Shown: in pieces, positions 11,498-25,400 of the stretch
How positions within the stretch are numbered: position 1 is the stretch's first letter
Layout of the letters: every line of letters starts with the position of its first letter
Source: Amoeboaphelidium protococcarum
Taxonomy: Eukaryota > Aphelidiomycota > Aphelidea
NCBI GenBank assembly: GCA_023515745.1
Contig: JALECJ010000001.1
Location: 248,001-312,000 of the forward strand
Length of the DNA: 64,000 nt
Reading direction: 5' to 3'
The notes under the pieces: generated by a model
Told to the model about the DNA's origin: nothing
Seen by the model: the letters and a program-made list of their open reading frames with translations, nothing else
The model's database searches: none
Made by a program: the position numbers and the translations under genes

Positions 11498-11954
11498 ATG
11501 AGAAGTGATTTGAAGAATATCAAGAGACGTGAAAAGAGTATGAATGTTCTAAAGATTGTTATTATAAATCCGCCATTTTTATTCATGTAGAAAAATAGGT
11601 GGTTGTAAATAAGCTGACTGATAAATTGGACGATATGCTCTCGTCGATATTTGACACTAAAACTCATCAGGACAATGACGTGCCCATGGATGGTAATTTG
11701 AAATCGATGTTGTGCCTAATTAATGTTGTTTTTACAAAAGTGTTTTAGATGTAGAGACTACGCATAAAGAATCTCTAAAGGCTAAAGAGAGTGCTATATT
11801 GAATAGAAATGGTAAATCTAAAATATCGAAAAAGCGAAAACTAAGCAAGAAATAGATTGAACAGGCCGCCAGTAGAGCCGCGCGAATGGAGAGTAAAGTG
11901 CAAAAGTCGGATGAGAAGCGGGCTAAAAGATACGAAGCTAGAGGCGACTACTGA
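11498..11954 (+). CDS. Small basic protein, possibly Alb1-like
   Basis: Exons 11498-11537, 11591-11692 and 11749-11954 give 115 residues; introns are 53 nt (GTATGA...TGTAG) and 56 nt (GTAATT...TTTTAG), both phase 1. The C-terminal part is strongly basic and helical (KISKKRKLSKKQIEQAAS, then RAARMESKVQKSDEKRAK), resembling the Pfam Alb1 family of pre-60S ribosome factors; this match is by eye and weak. It may be a separate gene starting at the ATG at 11498, or the 3' part of the gene at 10393 (see there). Stop TGA at 11952-11954. Confidence 0.42.
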
Positions 11955-12241
11955 CTGAATTACATACTCTGTTTAATGAAATTGACGCTTTGTACTATTT
12001 ACCTTACTTTTTCCATCTCCATCTCTGTTGTAGAACATGTAGATATGAATTGCATTGTCAATGCATTTAGGAGAGAAAAAGCCGTTTTTGATCATTTTTC
12101 CTTGTTTCATCTTTGTCCTTTATTTATATTTCAATCAAACTTTGTGGTTTTATATTTTGTGAGGTAGAATTTTCTTGTCTTATTTGAGTATCTTTGGATA
12201 TATATAATTTTAGATACTTCTAAAGATTGTATTAAATATCA
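11955..12241. other. Intergenic, T-rich
   Basis: T-rich spacer before the SH3-RA gene; no gene or repeat recognised. Confidence 0.4.
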
Positions 12242-15200
12242 ATGAATGTCCAAATCAGTTAAGAAAGCTCAATTATATCTGGTGGCGTCGATACAAATGA
12301 TATAACAGAGAGTTCTCATCAAGGTGCTTCCAACCTTTCACACAATGAATTAGCATCTGTAAAAAAGATTAAACCAATATTGGTATTCCGTCCAGCATTA
12401 TCTAGTTCTGATTTAAAATAGAATGATACTCTTTCTGCAGTTTCCGTTGGTTCCGGTGCCGCTTAGATTGCTAAGAGTGCTTCTGTCAACTCTGTGCCTG
12501 TCACTGAAGATGATCAGGATTTACTGAGTCTGTCTAAAGATATTGGAGTTGTTTATGCAATGAATACATTTGTAGCCAACTTGGAAGGTTAGGTGTGTGT
12601 TCTGAAAGGTGATGCTCTGGTTTTGCTTGATGATACTAACAGCTATTGGTGGCTGGTGCGTTGTCTAAAGACTGCTGAGGTTGGTTACATCCCGGCGGAG
12701 AATATTGAAACTCAACCAGAGAAATTGGCTCGACTCAACAAGTAGAGGAATATGAGACTGGCTGCACCTAGAGAGATGGATTTTAAGATTGATGATAATA
12801 GTGGAATGAGTTCTAGTGTGCCGGCTGAGCTAACAGAAATTAATAGAGCACTCGAGAGCGGAATTTTCAATGTCAAGAGTTTATCTGATCAGATGGACGG
12901 TGAAGATCAGGATCGCCACAATGAACCGTAAAGATCATCAACTGGTTCGCCAAAACATCGCTCTGGACTGCGATCGTCTGGTAAATTTAGTAGTAGTAAT
13001 AATAATAATAACCATAATAAATCTGTCAAGTTTAATGATCAGGTGTTGGCAATACGTCATTCAGATGATGAGAGCTCATCTGGTAGTGTTGAAACTGTTG
13101 GATAAGATGATAGCCTCATGTCTAGTTTTGAAGCTGATCCCAAGACTTCCAAACAGTAATAACAGTCTGCTATGTAGTCTTTTGGAGGCGCGATGTTGAA
13201 ATTCTTTAATGGAATTAGAAAGCCAATGAAGAGTTCTTAGATTGTTGGTAAAGTGTCCGACGAGGATTTGTAGATTGGATAGTCTGAAGATTCTGTGAAA
13301 TAGAAGGTTAAGACTCCAGAGTCTGTCATTGATAATAAGGTCATTAAGTCTCAACTGGCTACTTCGAGTAAATAATCGGTAGGGAGAAAGAGTTCGTCTG
13401 ACAGAGTATCCCGCAAGTCCTCAGATCGACTTTAGTTATCCACTGATCACCCACCAAGTAACAAATCTTCATTAAGTGTTCATTCTAAGCAAATGGATCT
13501 ACAACGTGAGGAGTTGGCTTCTCCTATCTAATAGTCGCAGTCAAGTACTAATGCATTGATGGTATTGAAAATTTTCTCTGGTAATTATGACTTTAAGGCT
13601 ACTTATAAAACTGTTTAGGTTGGTAAGCAGACAAAAGTCTCTGAGGTAATAGCCCTTGCTTTGGTCAAGTTTAAAGTTGCCGGTGCTGTTCTACCTAGTA
13701 AAGCGTTGAATTCCAGCCCGATTGTAGCTCCTACAGCCTTGTTAGACTCGCTCCCGGTTGACGGTGATTAGTTAAATGATAAAAGCCAAAGTTAATCCTT
13801 TGGTGAATCGGCCCATGATTAGACGATTCCTGTTTAAGAGTTACTAAAGTACTATTATCTCTCTGTGGTACATGGTGATTCTAAAGAGAAGGTTGTGAAT
13901 TTTAATGAGCCTATTTTAGATGTGCTGCTGAGGTTGTAATCAAAGTCTATAAGGCCCGGTGTTGCGCCATCTTCTCAGAAAGGCATTCTCCGATACTTGG
14001 AAAGTGTATCAGCTGATGGCAAAATCTCTTCTATTAGAACTCCCAATGATAGTGAAATCAAGTTTCTTTTAAATTTGAAGTCTAACGTTTAACCTGAATA
14101 TGTGATCGAGGATCAGTATCTCATACGCGTCTATTATCATGGTGACACTTTTGTGAACGGTGTCATGCAAGCTGTGAAGACATTAGGAGTAAAATCTGAT
14201 CTCAAGATGAAAGAAGTAGTTGAGTTGGCTTAGAAAAAATTTAAACTTTCGCCTCTCCAAAGAGCGGTAGGTAATTTCATTGACTGTAGTGAAGATTTTC
14301 ACCTATGGAAAGTGCGAGAAGAAGTTACGTCATTAGGTGCAAATAGTTAGGCGAGTCTGACATTATCTGCCTTGGATCTTCTGCAGCGGCCTCATTAGTA
14401 ACTGATTTCCATAATGAAGCCTGATATTATGATTTCAGATGAGTTGAAGTTTGGTGATGTTGTGAAGAGTTTTATGATTGAACAGGAGACTGACTCGCTG
14501 GAAGAAGGATAACTTAATTTTGTTCTACAAAGGAATCCATCTTCTCACAATAGTGGCTCATCCTCTCGGACTGCTCTTAATGATGATCTTACTCCGACTG
14601 CTACCATAATTGGGCAAGCTCAAATTGCCTCAATTGATGAAGATTATTTTGGTGGTAATTAGTAGTCATAGAAGTCTAATAGTAGCCCGACTATGGGGGT
14701 CAGAAATGCCGCCATGCAAAAGCAATCGCCTCAGCCTCGTCGACCTGAAAGGACAGTTGCGCCTTCTCCGCTGAGTTAGTCAATATTACCATCTAATTCA
14801 ACAATAACTAGCCTAGATTAGTCAGGTACTCTGTTTTAAGATCAATATGTAGAATCTAGTCATTTGTCGTCTTTTAATCTTATACTACCAGTCGTCGATG
14901 CGTAGTAGAGTAAAAATATGGAACTTTCAAGCACGTAAAAGAACGTTAATACAAATCATCTGGCATCTTAAACTGTAGATTAGTAATCTATTGTGGATAT
15001 ATCTGTTCCGTAAGGTGTGGAGGCATCTAATGATATAATTAATGACGTATTGAATGTTTATGAGAACCAGACGAATTTGCAAGCTTCCCCGTCTTCACAT
15101 CGTCCGCGACATGGTTCCAATTAGGAAAGCTCTGTTAACGAAGACTCGCAGCCAGGTAGTCGTGATAATATGGTACTTTAACGGGCCAAATAGCCAACTG

Positions 15201-16393
15201 TCGATTCTACTCCGTAATCAACTAATGAGTCTAGTTTACTTGGGAGCGATGCTGGTTCCGATTTGAATTCGTCATCTCGTGTAAATGTCTTGTCGAAAGA
15301 CACTATAAATTCTTCTGTTTAGTAAGCTGCCCCTTCTAGTCAGTCTCTGCTGTCCAGCGATTCAAGTGGCGGTACCAACTAGACGCCGCCGAACGTGCAC
15401 AAGCAGAAATCAATGGATAGTTTGTCGAAGCCCAAACATGCATCTGAAATCCGCCGAGCCTCCGCTGATATGACGAATAAGAAGATGAAAGTACAGAAGC
15501 CGTAGTAGAGGGCTGAGATTGCACAATTGATCAAAGAATAAAGTAGTGGTAAATTTAACGACGATGAGGAACACCGAAGGCAAGGTGAGGAGTACTTGTA
15601 AAAGTTTCTTGGAACGGTTAATTCTCCATCTGCAAAAAGGCAATCTGTGTCGTCTACTGTGTCGTCTGCAAGCTCTAGTAATTCCAACTCATCTTCGGCA
15701 GTGAAGCGGAGTATGCTTATCAATAGTCAGAGTAGAACCATCAGTAATTTTAGTATTGGAAACAACGGGCGAAGCCCTATGATCGAAAGTATGGGAGAGT
15801 TAGAGGCTGGCGCGGATGGAAATGGTATGAGATTGCCGCAAGAGCCTGTTCATCCAGACATTCCATATATATATGGAATTGATTATGGTATATATGCATC
15901 TCCTAAGTAATCTAGAACGCAGTAAAGTGTAAAAGCAAAGCGTCTGAGTTAATAAGGAAATGGAGATTAGAGTTTTATGGGCAATTTAGTGGTGGCATCA
16001 TCATCATCTTCTAGCGCGTTATCACCCAGTCAATAAAGGTAGATTAAAAAGCAATAGCGGGACATAAAGCGAAATCAAATGCGATTAAAAGAAATTTCTG
16101 CTGCTGCCACTGCCACTGCCGAACCTTCCACTACCGCGAACAGTAGTCTAGAATCGTCAATATCTGACCGTTTGAACAGCACTTCGCGTAGAACTTCCGT
16201 GCAGAATAGTCTTCTAGAGTCTACTTCCACCCTGGAGTCAACCGATAGAATCATTGCCACTGAACCTGCTATTCTGAATGAAATATTGGAAGAAATTGTT
16301 AAAAAGAAGACTGCAAGACTAGGATTGTATAGAGATTCTCAAGACGGAAGTGAGGCTAGTGGAAATAACAGCGACAGTCAACTTATAGAGTGA
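12242..16393 (+). CDS. SH3 and Ras-association scaffold, Bud14/Tea4-like SH3
   Basis: A single open frame of 1,383 residues with dozens of TAA/TAG codons and no internal TGA. An SH3 domain (residues ~110-170) carries GDALVLLDDTNSYWWLVRC and GYIPAENIET followed by LARLNKQRN, the extended form seen in fungal Bud14/Tea4, which link PP1 to cell polarity. About 90 residues later KSVKFND fits the RVxF docking motif for PP1. Further on are one or two ubiquitin-like Ras-association candidates (LMVLKIFSGNYDF..., QYLIRVYYHGDTFVNGV...). The rest is Ser/Gln/Asn-rich and probably disordered. A polarity or signalling scaffold that recruits PP1 is inferred. ATG at 12242 is in frame and near the 5' end of the open frame. 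Confidence 0.75.
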
Positions 16394-16709
16394 ATGATTT
16401 AGAATGAATGAATATAGATGATGTTTAAATTCAAAATTTTAAGTTAAGTAATCCAGTTAATACTTTAAAAAGATGGGTCAATTGAACACTTACCATTAAA
16501 GCCATCTTTTCTTTCCTCAATAAGAGACACCGCTTGGAGATTAACAATCAACACCATGGCAACATCTACATTGACAATCTATGCTGATGTTGATTCAAGT
16601 TGTTTTATTCAAAATACTGTTGTAGTAATTTTTAGTTCATTAGACTGAGGGGAATCAATCTTTAATTATTATTACTATCTAAGAATCTGCATACAGAGAA
16701 GAGTGATAA
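16394..16709. other. Intergenic
   Basis: AT-rich spacer between two co-directional genes; no gene, repeat or RNA is recognised. Confidence 0.4.
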
Positions 16710-19700
16710 ATGTTCAAGATCAAATCATCAAGCAGTGGTACCAACAACACTAACAATAAGCAGACACTCTCGCCCGACGTTGGAGGATCGCGATAGGAAG
16801 GCGGCGAGAAAAAGGAACGCCGTGGATCGATATCATCATTCGTTAACTTTGGTAGAAGATCATCCAAAGCCTCAGTCAAGGACCAAGCTTCCCCTACTGG
16901 CTCGCAGTAACAGCAGTCTTCGCGTCAGGATGAAGATAATAATATCCCACAGATTCAAGATTTCGTCGACAACAAAGACTTTGTTAAAGGTCTGCCGTCC
17001 ATCTTGAAAGCTCTGTTTCAGGAAGATTAGGAAAAGTTTCGAGAATTGATCAGTAAGAAGAAGGCAGATCTGGGCCAGGCGGACAAGAAGTGTGGTAGAA
17101 ATCTGTTTCATTGGAGTGCACTGCTAGGCAGGACTGAGTTTGCAAAGATGGCTGTGGACACTACTAATAATGCCAAAGATATCTTGAATGCAATTAATGC
17201 AGTTGACTCGGATGGGCGAACTCCGCTGTGTCTTGCGGTAATTACTTAGAGAATAGATCTGTTACGCGTACTGATGAACGAAAGCACTGCCGCTCTTAAT
17301 GTGATTGATAAGCATGGAAAGTCACCGCTTCACTATGCTATGTACAATGATGATCTCGCTGTATGCACAGTTCTAATCTTGAGAGGTGCGAATGTAAACG
17401 AGATTAATAAGAGCAGTGGTGAGCCTATTCTGATTGAGAGTATCCTTCGTCGCCATTACGATGTCGCTCAGTTTCTGATAAAGAATAATTGTAATTTGCA
17501 GCTCCTGGATAGAAGTAAGAGGAATGCTTTACATCATGCAGTTATTGAACAGTGTTATGATATATGTAAAGCTTTGATTGACAAGGGGATCGATATGGAT
17601 ACGCTGGATTACTCTGGACTATCTCCTATGGAATATGCCAAAGATGCAATGACTGATGTACAGGAAGATCTGAAGAATGACAACTCAATTGATGAAGATT
17701 CAGTGCCAGCTGTTGCCATCTACAAATTGCTTGTTAATGCCAATGCCAGACGCAATTATGAGGCTGAGGATGATGTAGAAGATATTATAAGTAGCCGCGA
17801 GTTGAATTTGGGTGACAGTGCAGCAGCTGATGATTTTAATGAGTCCATGAGTGCTAATGGCAAGAATTTTTAAACTATGCCACACCCACATGGTAACAGT
17901 TAAATATCTAATTCCTCTGCTCATTAGACGTACACTATGCCGCGTATCGTTGTTGATAACCAAGAGTCATCTAGAAAGAGTTTGCTGATTCCCGAGGTTG
18001 TGATTAACAATAAAGGAGTTGAAGAGACTGTGGTATATAATCCCTTGTCCAGACGTGGCTCACTTAAAAGTGGGGTCGCCACAACCATTAGTATGCCGCG
18101 TAAGTTGTCGATGATTGCATAGAGTAATTAAAATAGCACATACGAGACTAATGTGCACTCATCGAATGATATTGATATGTTTGGTTCACAGCCTCTGCAG
18201 TAGTCTACTAAGTCATCAGGTGATGAACTATTCAATGATAGAAAGTCTTAGAATTCTACCAAGTCAAAGTCTCAACTGTCTGTATCTAATGCTAGTAATC
18301 TGTTCAAGTCTAAAAGTGTCGGGATATCTGGTTAGGTTAATAATAACGAGTCCCACTCTTAGTAATAGTAGAAATCTCAATATCCAGAAAATATGTCAGA
18401 TGCTGCGAATCCACAATAGGTGCACAAGTATCTTTAGTTGGAAGAGAAGAATCGCCATTTGAAAGACACGTTAGCTGAGTTAATGAATACTTTTGTGTTA
18501 TCCGGCCTGGTAGAGATTGGAGATTCTGACAATGAAGATCAAATGCCTTAATAGGCTTTGGATGCCGCACGGGATATGATCACCCAGTTCGCGTTATTGA
18601 AGACTCAGTATGAGCAGCAGTCTCTGGATGTGTAGAACTCCAGCGCCAACATGACTGCTATTCAATCTGCCGGTCAGATTAATGCTGAATTACAGGAGGC
18701 TTTGCTCAAGATTTAGCAGTTGGAGGCTTAAAATGAAAGTGTTAAAGCTTCTTAGAATAAGGAACTGTCTGAGTTATAGGACAATTTCAAGTCTGTATAG
18801 AATGAAAAGTCGCTGCTGTAAAAGTAGTTTACTGATAGTCAATAGGCATTGTCTTCCCTGAGATCATAGTTGCAGGCTAAAGACATCCAAATTGTTGACT
18901 TGGAGTCTGATCTAAGTGAGCAAAAGACTGACAATGAGCAATTACAAGTGAATTTAACCAAGGCGATTTAATCTAATCTGGATCTTAAAAAGCAGTTGGA
19001 ATTGATGTCCCATTCATCCAGCAATGGCGGCAAAAATGTGAATGTTGTAAGTTCAGAGTAGATCGCGTCTCTCGTGAAGGATTTGAAGACCAAGGACGAA
19101 GAGAACTTTAAGTTGAGGCGAGAAATGCTGTAGAAGTAGGTAGAGTCTGATGAAAAGTTGAAGTCAATGAGGCAGGAGCTTGAAAATGGCAATCAGAAGC
19201 TGGCGCTGCTGCGTAGAGAGGCTGAGGATAAGGAGCGTCTTTATATGGAAGTAAACGCGTCAAGCAAATCTAATCGGCACTCTGGCAATCATTCTCTCTC
19301 TTCCATCGGAGAGGAGCCATTCTCAAGTAAAGAGCAGCTGTATGTTGAGCTTTCGTCAGAGCTGAATGCCGTTCAGCATAGGCTTAATCTTGAGATCGCT
19401 GGTAGGAAGGAGCTGGAAGGTGATATGGCGGCTCTGGCTAGTGAGAAGACCAAATTAGAGACGTAGTTGATTTCGTCTAAACAGTAAATTGTAATGTTAG
19501 AAGCTAATTTGAACCGACTAGAAGACTCGTAGACAGATGCTCTGACTCGATCTAAGGATGACTAATCTCTAGCTATAAAATTGGAATTGGATTAGTTTAA
19601 AGTGAAGGAGTCCAAGCTGTTGGCTGACATTGAAGCATTAAATGTTAAAATCAGTCTGGTGTCTAGTTAGAGAGATGAATTGTTAACGGAGAATCAAGGT

Positions 19701-22400
19701 TTATAAAGTAAGTGCAAAATATTCTAATCTGATAGTTAGCGAATGGAAGTGTCCATGGCTAATTATGTGTCTAAAATTGATCAGTTGAATTATGAGCTGA
19801 CCGCTTTGAAGGCATCCAATGGGCAGCAATCTAATGAGTACATGTCGATCATTTAGCAGAATTTGGATCAAGAGAGAACTAGCAATAAGATTTCGCAGTA
19901 GGAGATTGAATAGGCCTATAGCAGCTGCGTGGAATTATAGTCACAAGTTGATTAGCTGGAATTTCGTGTTGCACAAGTAAGTAAAGAGAAAACTGAAGTG
20001 GCCGCTCTCAATCAAACAGTCACTTAAGAGTTATTAGAACTGAAGTAGCAATACTCTGCTGTCTAGTTGAAATTGACTGAATCTCAGCGCTCATGTGATA
20101 ACTACGTGGAGATAGAGTCTAAATTGAGCAAAGAGTTAAAGGAACGCGAGGAATAGCTTACTGTTTAGATGAATAAGGAAAGAGAACTGAATGATGTTAT
20201 TGCCCACTTGACTAAAGATCTCGCCAAGGCTAAGAGTGATCTCTTGAATGCTGATAAGCAAATGTTTGAGGCCAACTCTGCTGATAAAGCCGAGATAAGA
20301 TCTTTATAATCTTAGTTAAAAGATAAAATAACATCGGTGGAGAATAGAGATAGGCTGTTGTCGAAAGCCAAGGATGAATTTGAATATCTGCAAAAGGAGC
20401 TGAATGAAGCGTAGAAGGCAGTGGAGAAGGAGCGTGAACGTGCCACGGCGGAAATGTTCGATCTGACAATTCAGGCGGAGGAGAGCAAGACTAAATTGAA
20501 TGAGTAGAGCGAGAAAATTTATCAGCTGCTGCGCACCAAAGCTGATTTGGAGAACAAGTTGGCAGATGCACAGCGAAAGGTGGAGAGCTCAATGAATTTC
20601 AATCAGGACCAGTTGGAGAAGTAGATTGCTGATCTACGTGTGAAATACGACCTGCTTAAGGAAGAGTATGGTAAATTGGGTGATTCTGCACAGTCTTTGA
20701 AGAAGAAACTGAGCAAGACTGAGAGGGAGTTGCGTGAGCAGGTCTCCTCTCTAAATGAATCTAATGCGCTCAAGATGGATTTAGAAAGGGAGAAGGATGT
20801 GTTGGTTGCTTAAAATTTTAAAGTGCAGCAGTAATTGAACGAATGTCTGAGATGGAAGAAGGATGTTGAGGATACTGCTGAGATGCTTGTAAATAGACTT
20901 GATGACGCTCTTATTATCCAGTCACCTACGACACAAGAGAGGAGACGCAAGTCTAGCAGTCTCGCTAACGTCAAGCCTGAAGTGTACCTGTCCAAGATGG
21001 AGGCCGTTTGGGATGATCTTGATGAGATTCCAACTACCATGAAGTCTTTCACGGAGAAGTTGCATTCGATAACAGAGTAACATCTGTCCAGTGGCCCCTC
21101 AAGCAAAGTGTGGAAGAGAGTTTTTGTCGCGTTGAAGAGTGCTATAGAGAATTCTCTGGGTTAGCGTGTGGTGTCAATGCTGGATAGTGCGGCTGATAAT
21201 TGTTCAAGATACGCGTAGGAGCTTTAAGGTCTCCTCAAGTCATATGAAAAGATGTAGAGCGACTCTGCTGCAGTCTAGTAAATGAGGTAATAGCTACAAT
21301 TTCTTGAGTAAGAGAAAAAGGCGGTGGAGGACAAGTATCGAGAATTGACACTGATTCATGGCATGCAATAGGATGAACTCTCTCAGACTAAGAAGGTTGT
21401 GGCTGATTTCTAAATGCAATCTTCAGTGTATACCAACAGAGTCATTGACTTGGAAAAGAATTGTGCATAGTTATAGATGGAAGTCGCCGTTTTGGATGCA
21501 GAACGTTAGAAAGCGTCTGCACTATCCGATTAGCTGAATCAAGTCTAATCTGAGTTTGCTAAATTGAGATCGGATTACGAAGAGTTGGAGAATCTGCTTG
21601 ATTAGACAGTGGCTGCATCTGATGGAGGTGCTGATTTAAATGTCGAATAGATTTTGGCTCTTAAATAGAAAATTGCATCGTAAGAATAGCCAGTAAAATA
21701 ATCTTAGTAGTAGCAGAAACAGTTTGATCACCCGATTCCTCCACCATTGGCAGCTTTAGATCTTAGCAAGAGAAGAATGATTAGTGTGCAAGACAGGAAG
21801 GATTCTTTCATTAGTGGTTAGACTATGAAATTGCAAGCTCAGATCCAGCAGCTGCAGTACTAACTAAAGTTATTAGAGGAGAAGCATGCGCAAGATCTTG
21901 CCTCGTGGAAGGAAGAAAAGCAGTCTCTGGTCAATTAGATTGAAAGCGACAAAGTATTCTATAATCATCACGTCGAGTCGAATAGGCATTTGTTGTTAAA
22001 GTATGAACGGCTGATGACTTAGTCTCTATAAGTTGGTCGCTTTGCCGCAGAGGATCAGGAAATGGCCAAGATGGCTCTGTAAAAGTTGAATCTGCTGCAT
22101 GATGCTCGGTTGAAAGTTGAACGTGCCCAGCAGAGTGCTGATAGGAAGATCAGATAGCTGACTGAGCGTGAAGATAGTGTGTATGTGCGATAGTATTAGG
22201 AATGTATGAAGCAGTTGAATCTTGTCACTCAAGCTTACTAAATGGCCAAGTAAGAGATATTGAATTTGAAAGGTACGCTCTCGGAACTACAATCTCACAC
22301 CTCAACGCAGTATAAAGCTAGAAACAGATTAGAAGAGTAGCTGGCTGAAGTAAAGTTACTCTTATCATACAATGGAAATACTAGCAAGCGTTTAAAATGA
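16710..22400 (+). CDS. Ankyrin-repeat and long coiled-coil protein
   Basis: The longest gene in the window: 1,896 codons without a TGA while more than 100 TAA/TAG codons are in frame. The N-terminus is Ser-rich; residues ~110-330 contain ankyrin repeats (GRNLFHWSALLGRTEFAKM, DGRTPLCLAVI, HGKSPLHYAMYNDDLAV, RNALHHAVIEQCYDI). A Ser-rich linker follows, and from about residue 575 to the end the sequence is almost continuous heptad-type coiled coil, rich in Leu, Glu, Lys and Gln. This build suggests a rod-like cytoskeletal or organelle-tethering protein; no orthologue is recognised. TGA at 22398-22400, 46 bp from the convergent BMS1 stop. The start is the first ATG of the open frame. Confidence 0.82.
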
Positions 22401-22446
22401 GTGTGATATGCTTTATACTCAAAATATTCTCTTGTTATTAACTTTA

Positions 22447-25400
22447 TCACGCCTTTCTCTTCTTATACTTTCCAGATGACATTGCATCCTCGTTCTTCTT
22501 CTATTACATGGCCATCTTCTTAAAAGTCTCCTTCTTGCGCTTCCTGTTCATCTCTTCGTCCAACTACTCTTCCATCTTCAACTTCTTCATGCGCTCAACC
22601 TTCTTCTTGGCATCTGTAGCTTTGCGCTTGGCCTCCTTCTCATTCTTGATGGTATTGATCTGCTGCAAGAGAGTGTAGATCTTCTTCTCCTTAGGCTCTA
22701 AAATAACAGCTCTCTTCTAAGAGTAGAGCGGCTTGTTGGATGCACGCTTCACATCAGACTTTGGACGCGTGGAATATGGAAGCTCCTTCATAATCGCTTT
22801 CGGAATCTTTAGCTTGTTAAACTTTCTGACCTCCGGACGATCAGTGATGGACTTGTACTCAGAGTCTGTATTCCGAGGGATAGGAATCTTGTTATCATGA
22901 CGCACATCTCTGATCAACCGCATACCCTTCCACTCAGACTTTGAACTTTACGCCAGAAGCATATTAGTCACTGGATTGTAATACTTGTTAGCTTTCACCG
23001 GATACCAACACTTCAGGAACACAATATCAGACATTATAATCTTATCCTCGAAGGTAGCACGGAATGCACCGGGCACAGTCTTTACATACTTCTTCACTTG
23101 ACCACGTATACCGGACACTGTACGAATACTAGCACCTTCAAATTTGGCCACCTCGAGAGCGGACGTGAACATGTCCTTGATGAACGCCGTCTTTCTCTTG
23201 ATCATAAATGGATGTCCAGTCAACTTCAACTTCTTCACAATCTGGAAATTCTGATCATTCTCCAACACTACACCAGTGGCAGCAATACGAAAATCCGACG
23301 ATAATTCACTTACAGACTGAAAACAGCAGAATCCAGTATTAGCAGCTGACAGCGGACCATAGAACGTAGCCAGACAATGCATGTGCTCAGGCGTGTACTT
23401 CAACAGACGATTACGCGTATTATCATTTAGGGAGTACTGCGGCATAGACTAGAATCTTCTCCAGCCAAGTGAGAATATCAGAGGATCATTAGTCTTCAAA
23501 ATTCTCTTATACCAACGATGCTTCTTGATACGAACCTGAAGAAAGCCCATCTTCTCTTCATTAGGGAGGAGACCGCCGAGCAGTATTGGATACGTGGCAT
23601 CAAAATTCTGGACAAATTCAGCAGGTACTCCCTTAATGATAATGCGGACATATTATCCAGGTAGATAACCTTCAACCTTTGATCTAACGTCAACATCATC
23701 TTACTCAAATTCTTCAGTGTTGATCTACTTCTGCTTGGCCATTTCACTTTTCACCTTGTCGTAATAGGTTGCTGGTTCTGGCTGATCCATAGTTCCATCT
23801 TCATCAAGATCATCCACACCCAAACTTCCTCCATTACCCTTATTGTCATACTCGGCATCAAACTTTTTCTTCAGCTACTCCTTCTTCTTTTATATCTCTG
23901 CCAGCTTATCATCATTGTCATGTGCAATATTAGAGGAGGACATATTGGACTATTTCTCAACCGATGATGGTGCGCCTACTTCTGCACTCTCAGCTTCCAA
24001 ATCCTCAAAATCGCCATACACTTCTTCTTCACCATTCGCTCTCATATCATCCCCTTCAAGAGACGCCATATTGTCTTCGCCATCACCTTCGCTATCTAAA
24101 GCTCCAGTGATAAATCGATTTCTAATGGATTCCAACTTTTTAGAATCCATCCAGTCATCGAGATTACCGTCAACAGCCTGATAATCCTCCACTGACTGCT
24201 GACATTATCTCCCTTATTATTATTACTTTGAAGAATCTAGATCGACTCTCTTTAAGAAATTACCAACCGAATCTAAAGGTTTGCGCGTGTTATTCAACTT
24301 TAAGTCCCCTTAGGTGGAGCCGTACACCAGATCCATCAGATTGACGATAGAACTCTTCTTAAAAGTACTCTCTGCCTTCTCTTACAACTTTTTCTTCCAC
24401 TCCATAGAGACTTCCAACGCACCATCTTCATCTGAATCATTATCATTATCAGAATTATACGGCAGATCCTCGCCATCATCTCCATTCAACAAAAGATCTT
24501 CATCTGACAAATCTCCAATATCGCTATCACTATCAGCAAAGTCAATATCCTCCTCTTATTCGGCATTAACAAAGCCATCCTCTTCGACACCTCTCTATTC
24601 AGATTCAGAGATTTCACCTTCAACATCAGATTATAAATCTTCTTCATCCTACTCATCATCATCATCCTCATCCTCATCTACTTCAGAATCATTATCACCA
24701 AATACTGCTCTTCTTCTAACGCGCCCGGTATCGTCAACCTCCTACTGCTCAATGGGATATCTTTACTTCATTGCAGATGCATCTTCATCCGTATCTTCAC
24801 TACTGTCTTCAGCACTAGAATAATCCTCCTCATCCACTTTCGTTTTCCATTCATCAGACTTTAATGCTTTAGATTTACTGAACAATCTCAGTTAAGAACC
24901 TTGCAACTATTCAGCCAGCGTCTTCTAGGTGCTCTACATGTTTGTGATCAACTGCTCACCTTCAGTCTTTTACACATTCTATAGAGCTTCGATCAAGGCG
25001 GGATCATTTCCCCCATCCTGATCACCAGCGTCTTCTGCATCATCCACTGCACTTCTGACTGGCATATCTTCCTTCTTACTAAGATACCCGGGCACTGAAA
25101 TATAGACTGCATCCTTGTCATACATGATACCACCGAGATTAGACATGGGCGCGTACACGGAGATCTACTTCTCATCAAGACGTCTCTTGGTCACCTCCCG
25201 AAGAGTGGATGGACACGGGCACGGATCGGGCAGAGCACTGATATTATCCACCTGGAAATCACCGACTCCAGCCAGGTGTACATTCATCTTATTACGCATC
25301 CTGGTACCTCTAGCGTAACCATATAATGATATGGTTCTATCGCACTTCTCCTTGGTGCGAAATATCTCCTCTTCCGGCGTCAGGTCTTCAAATCTATCAC

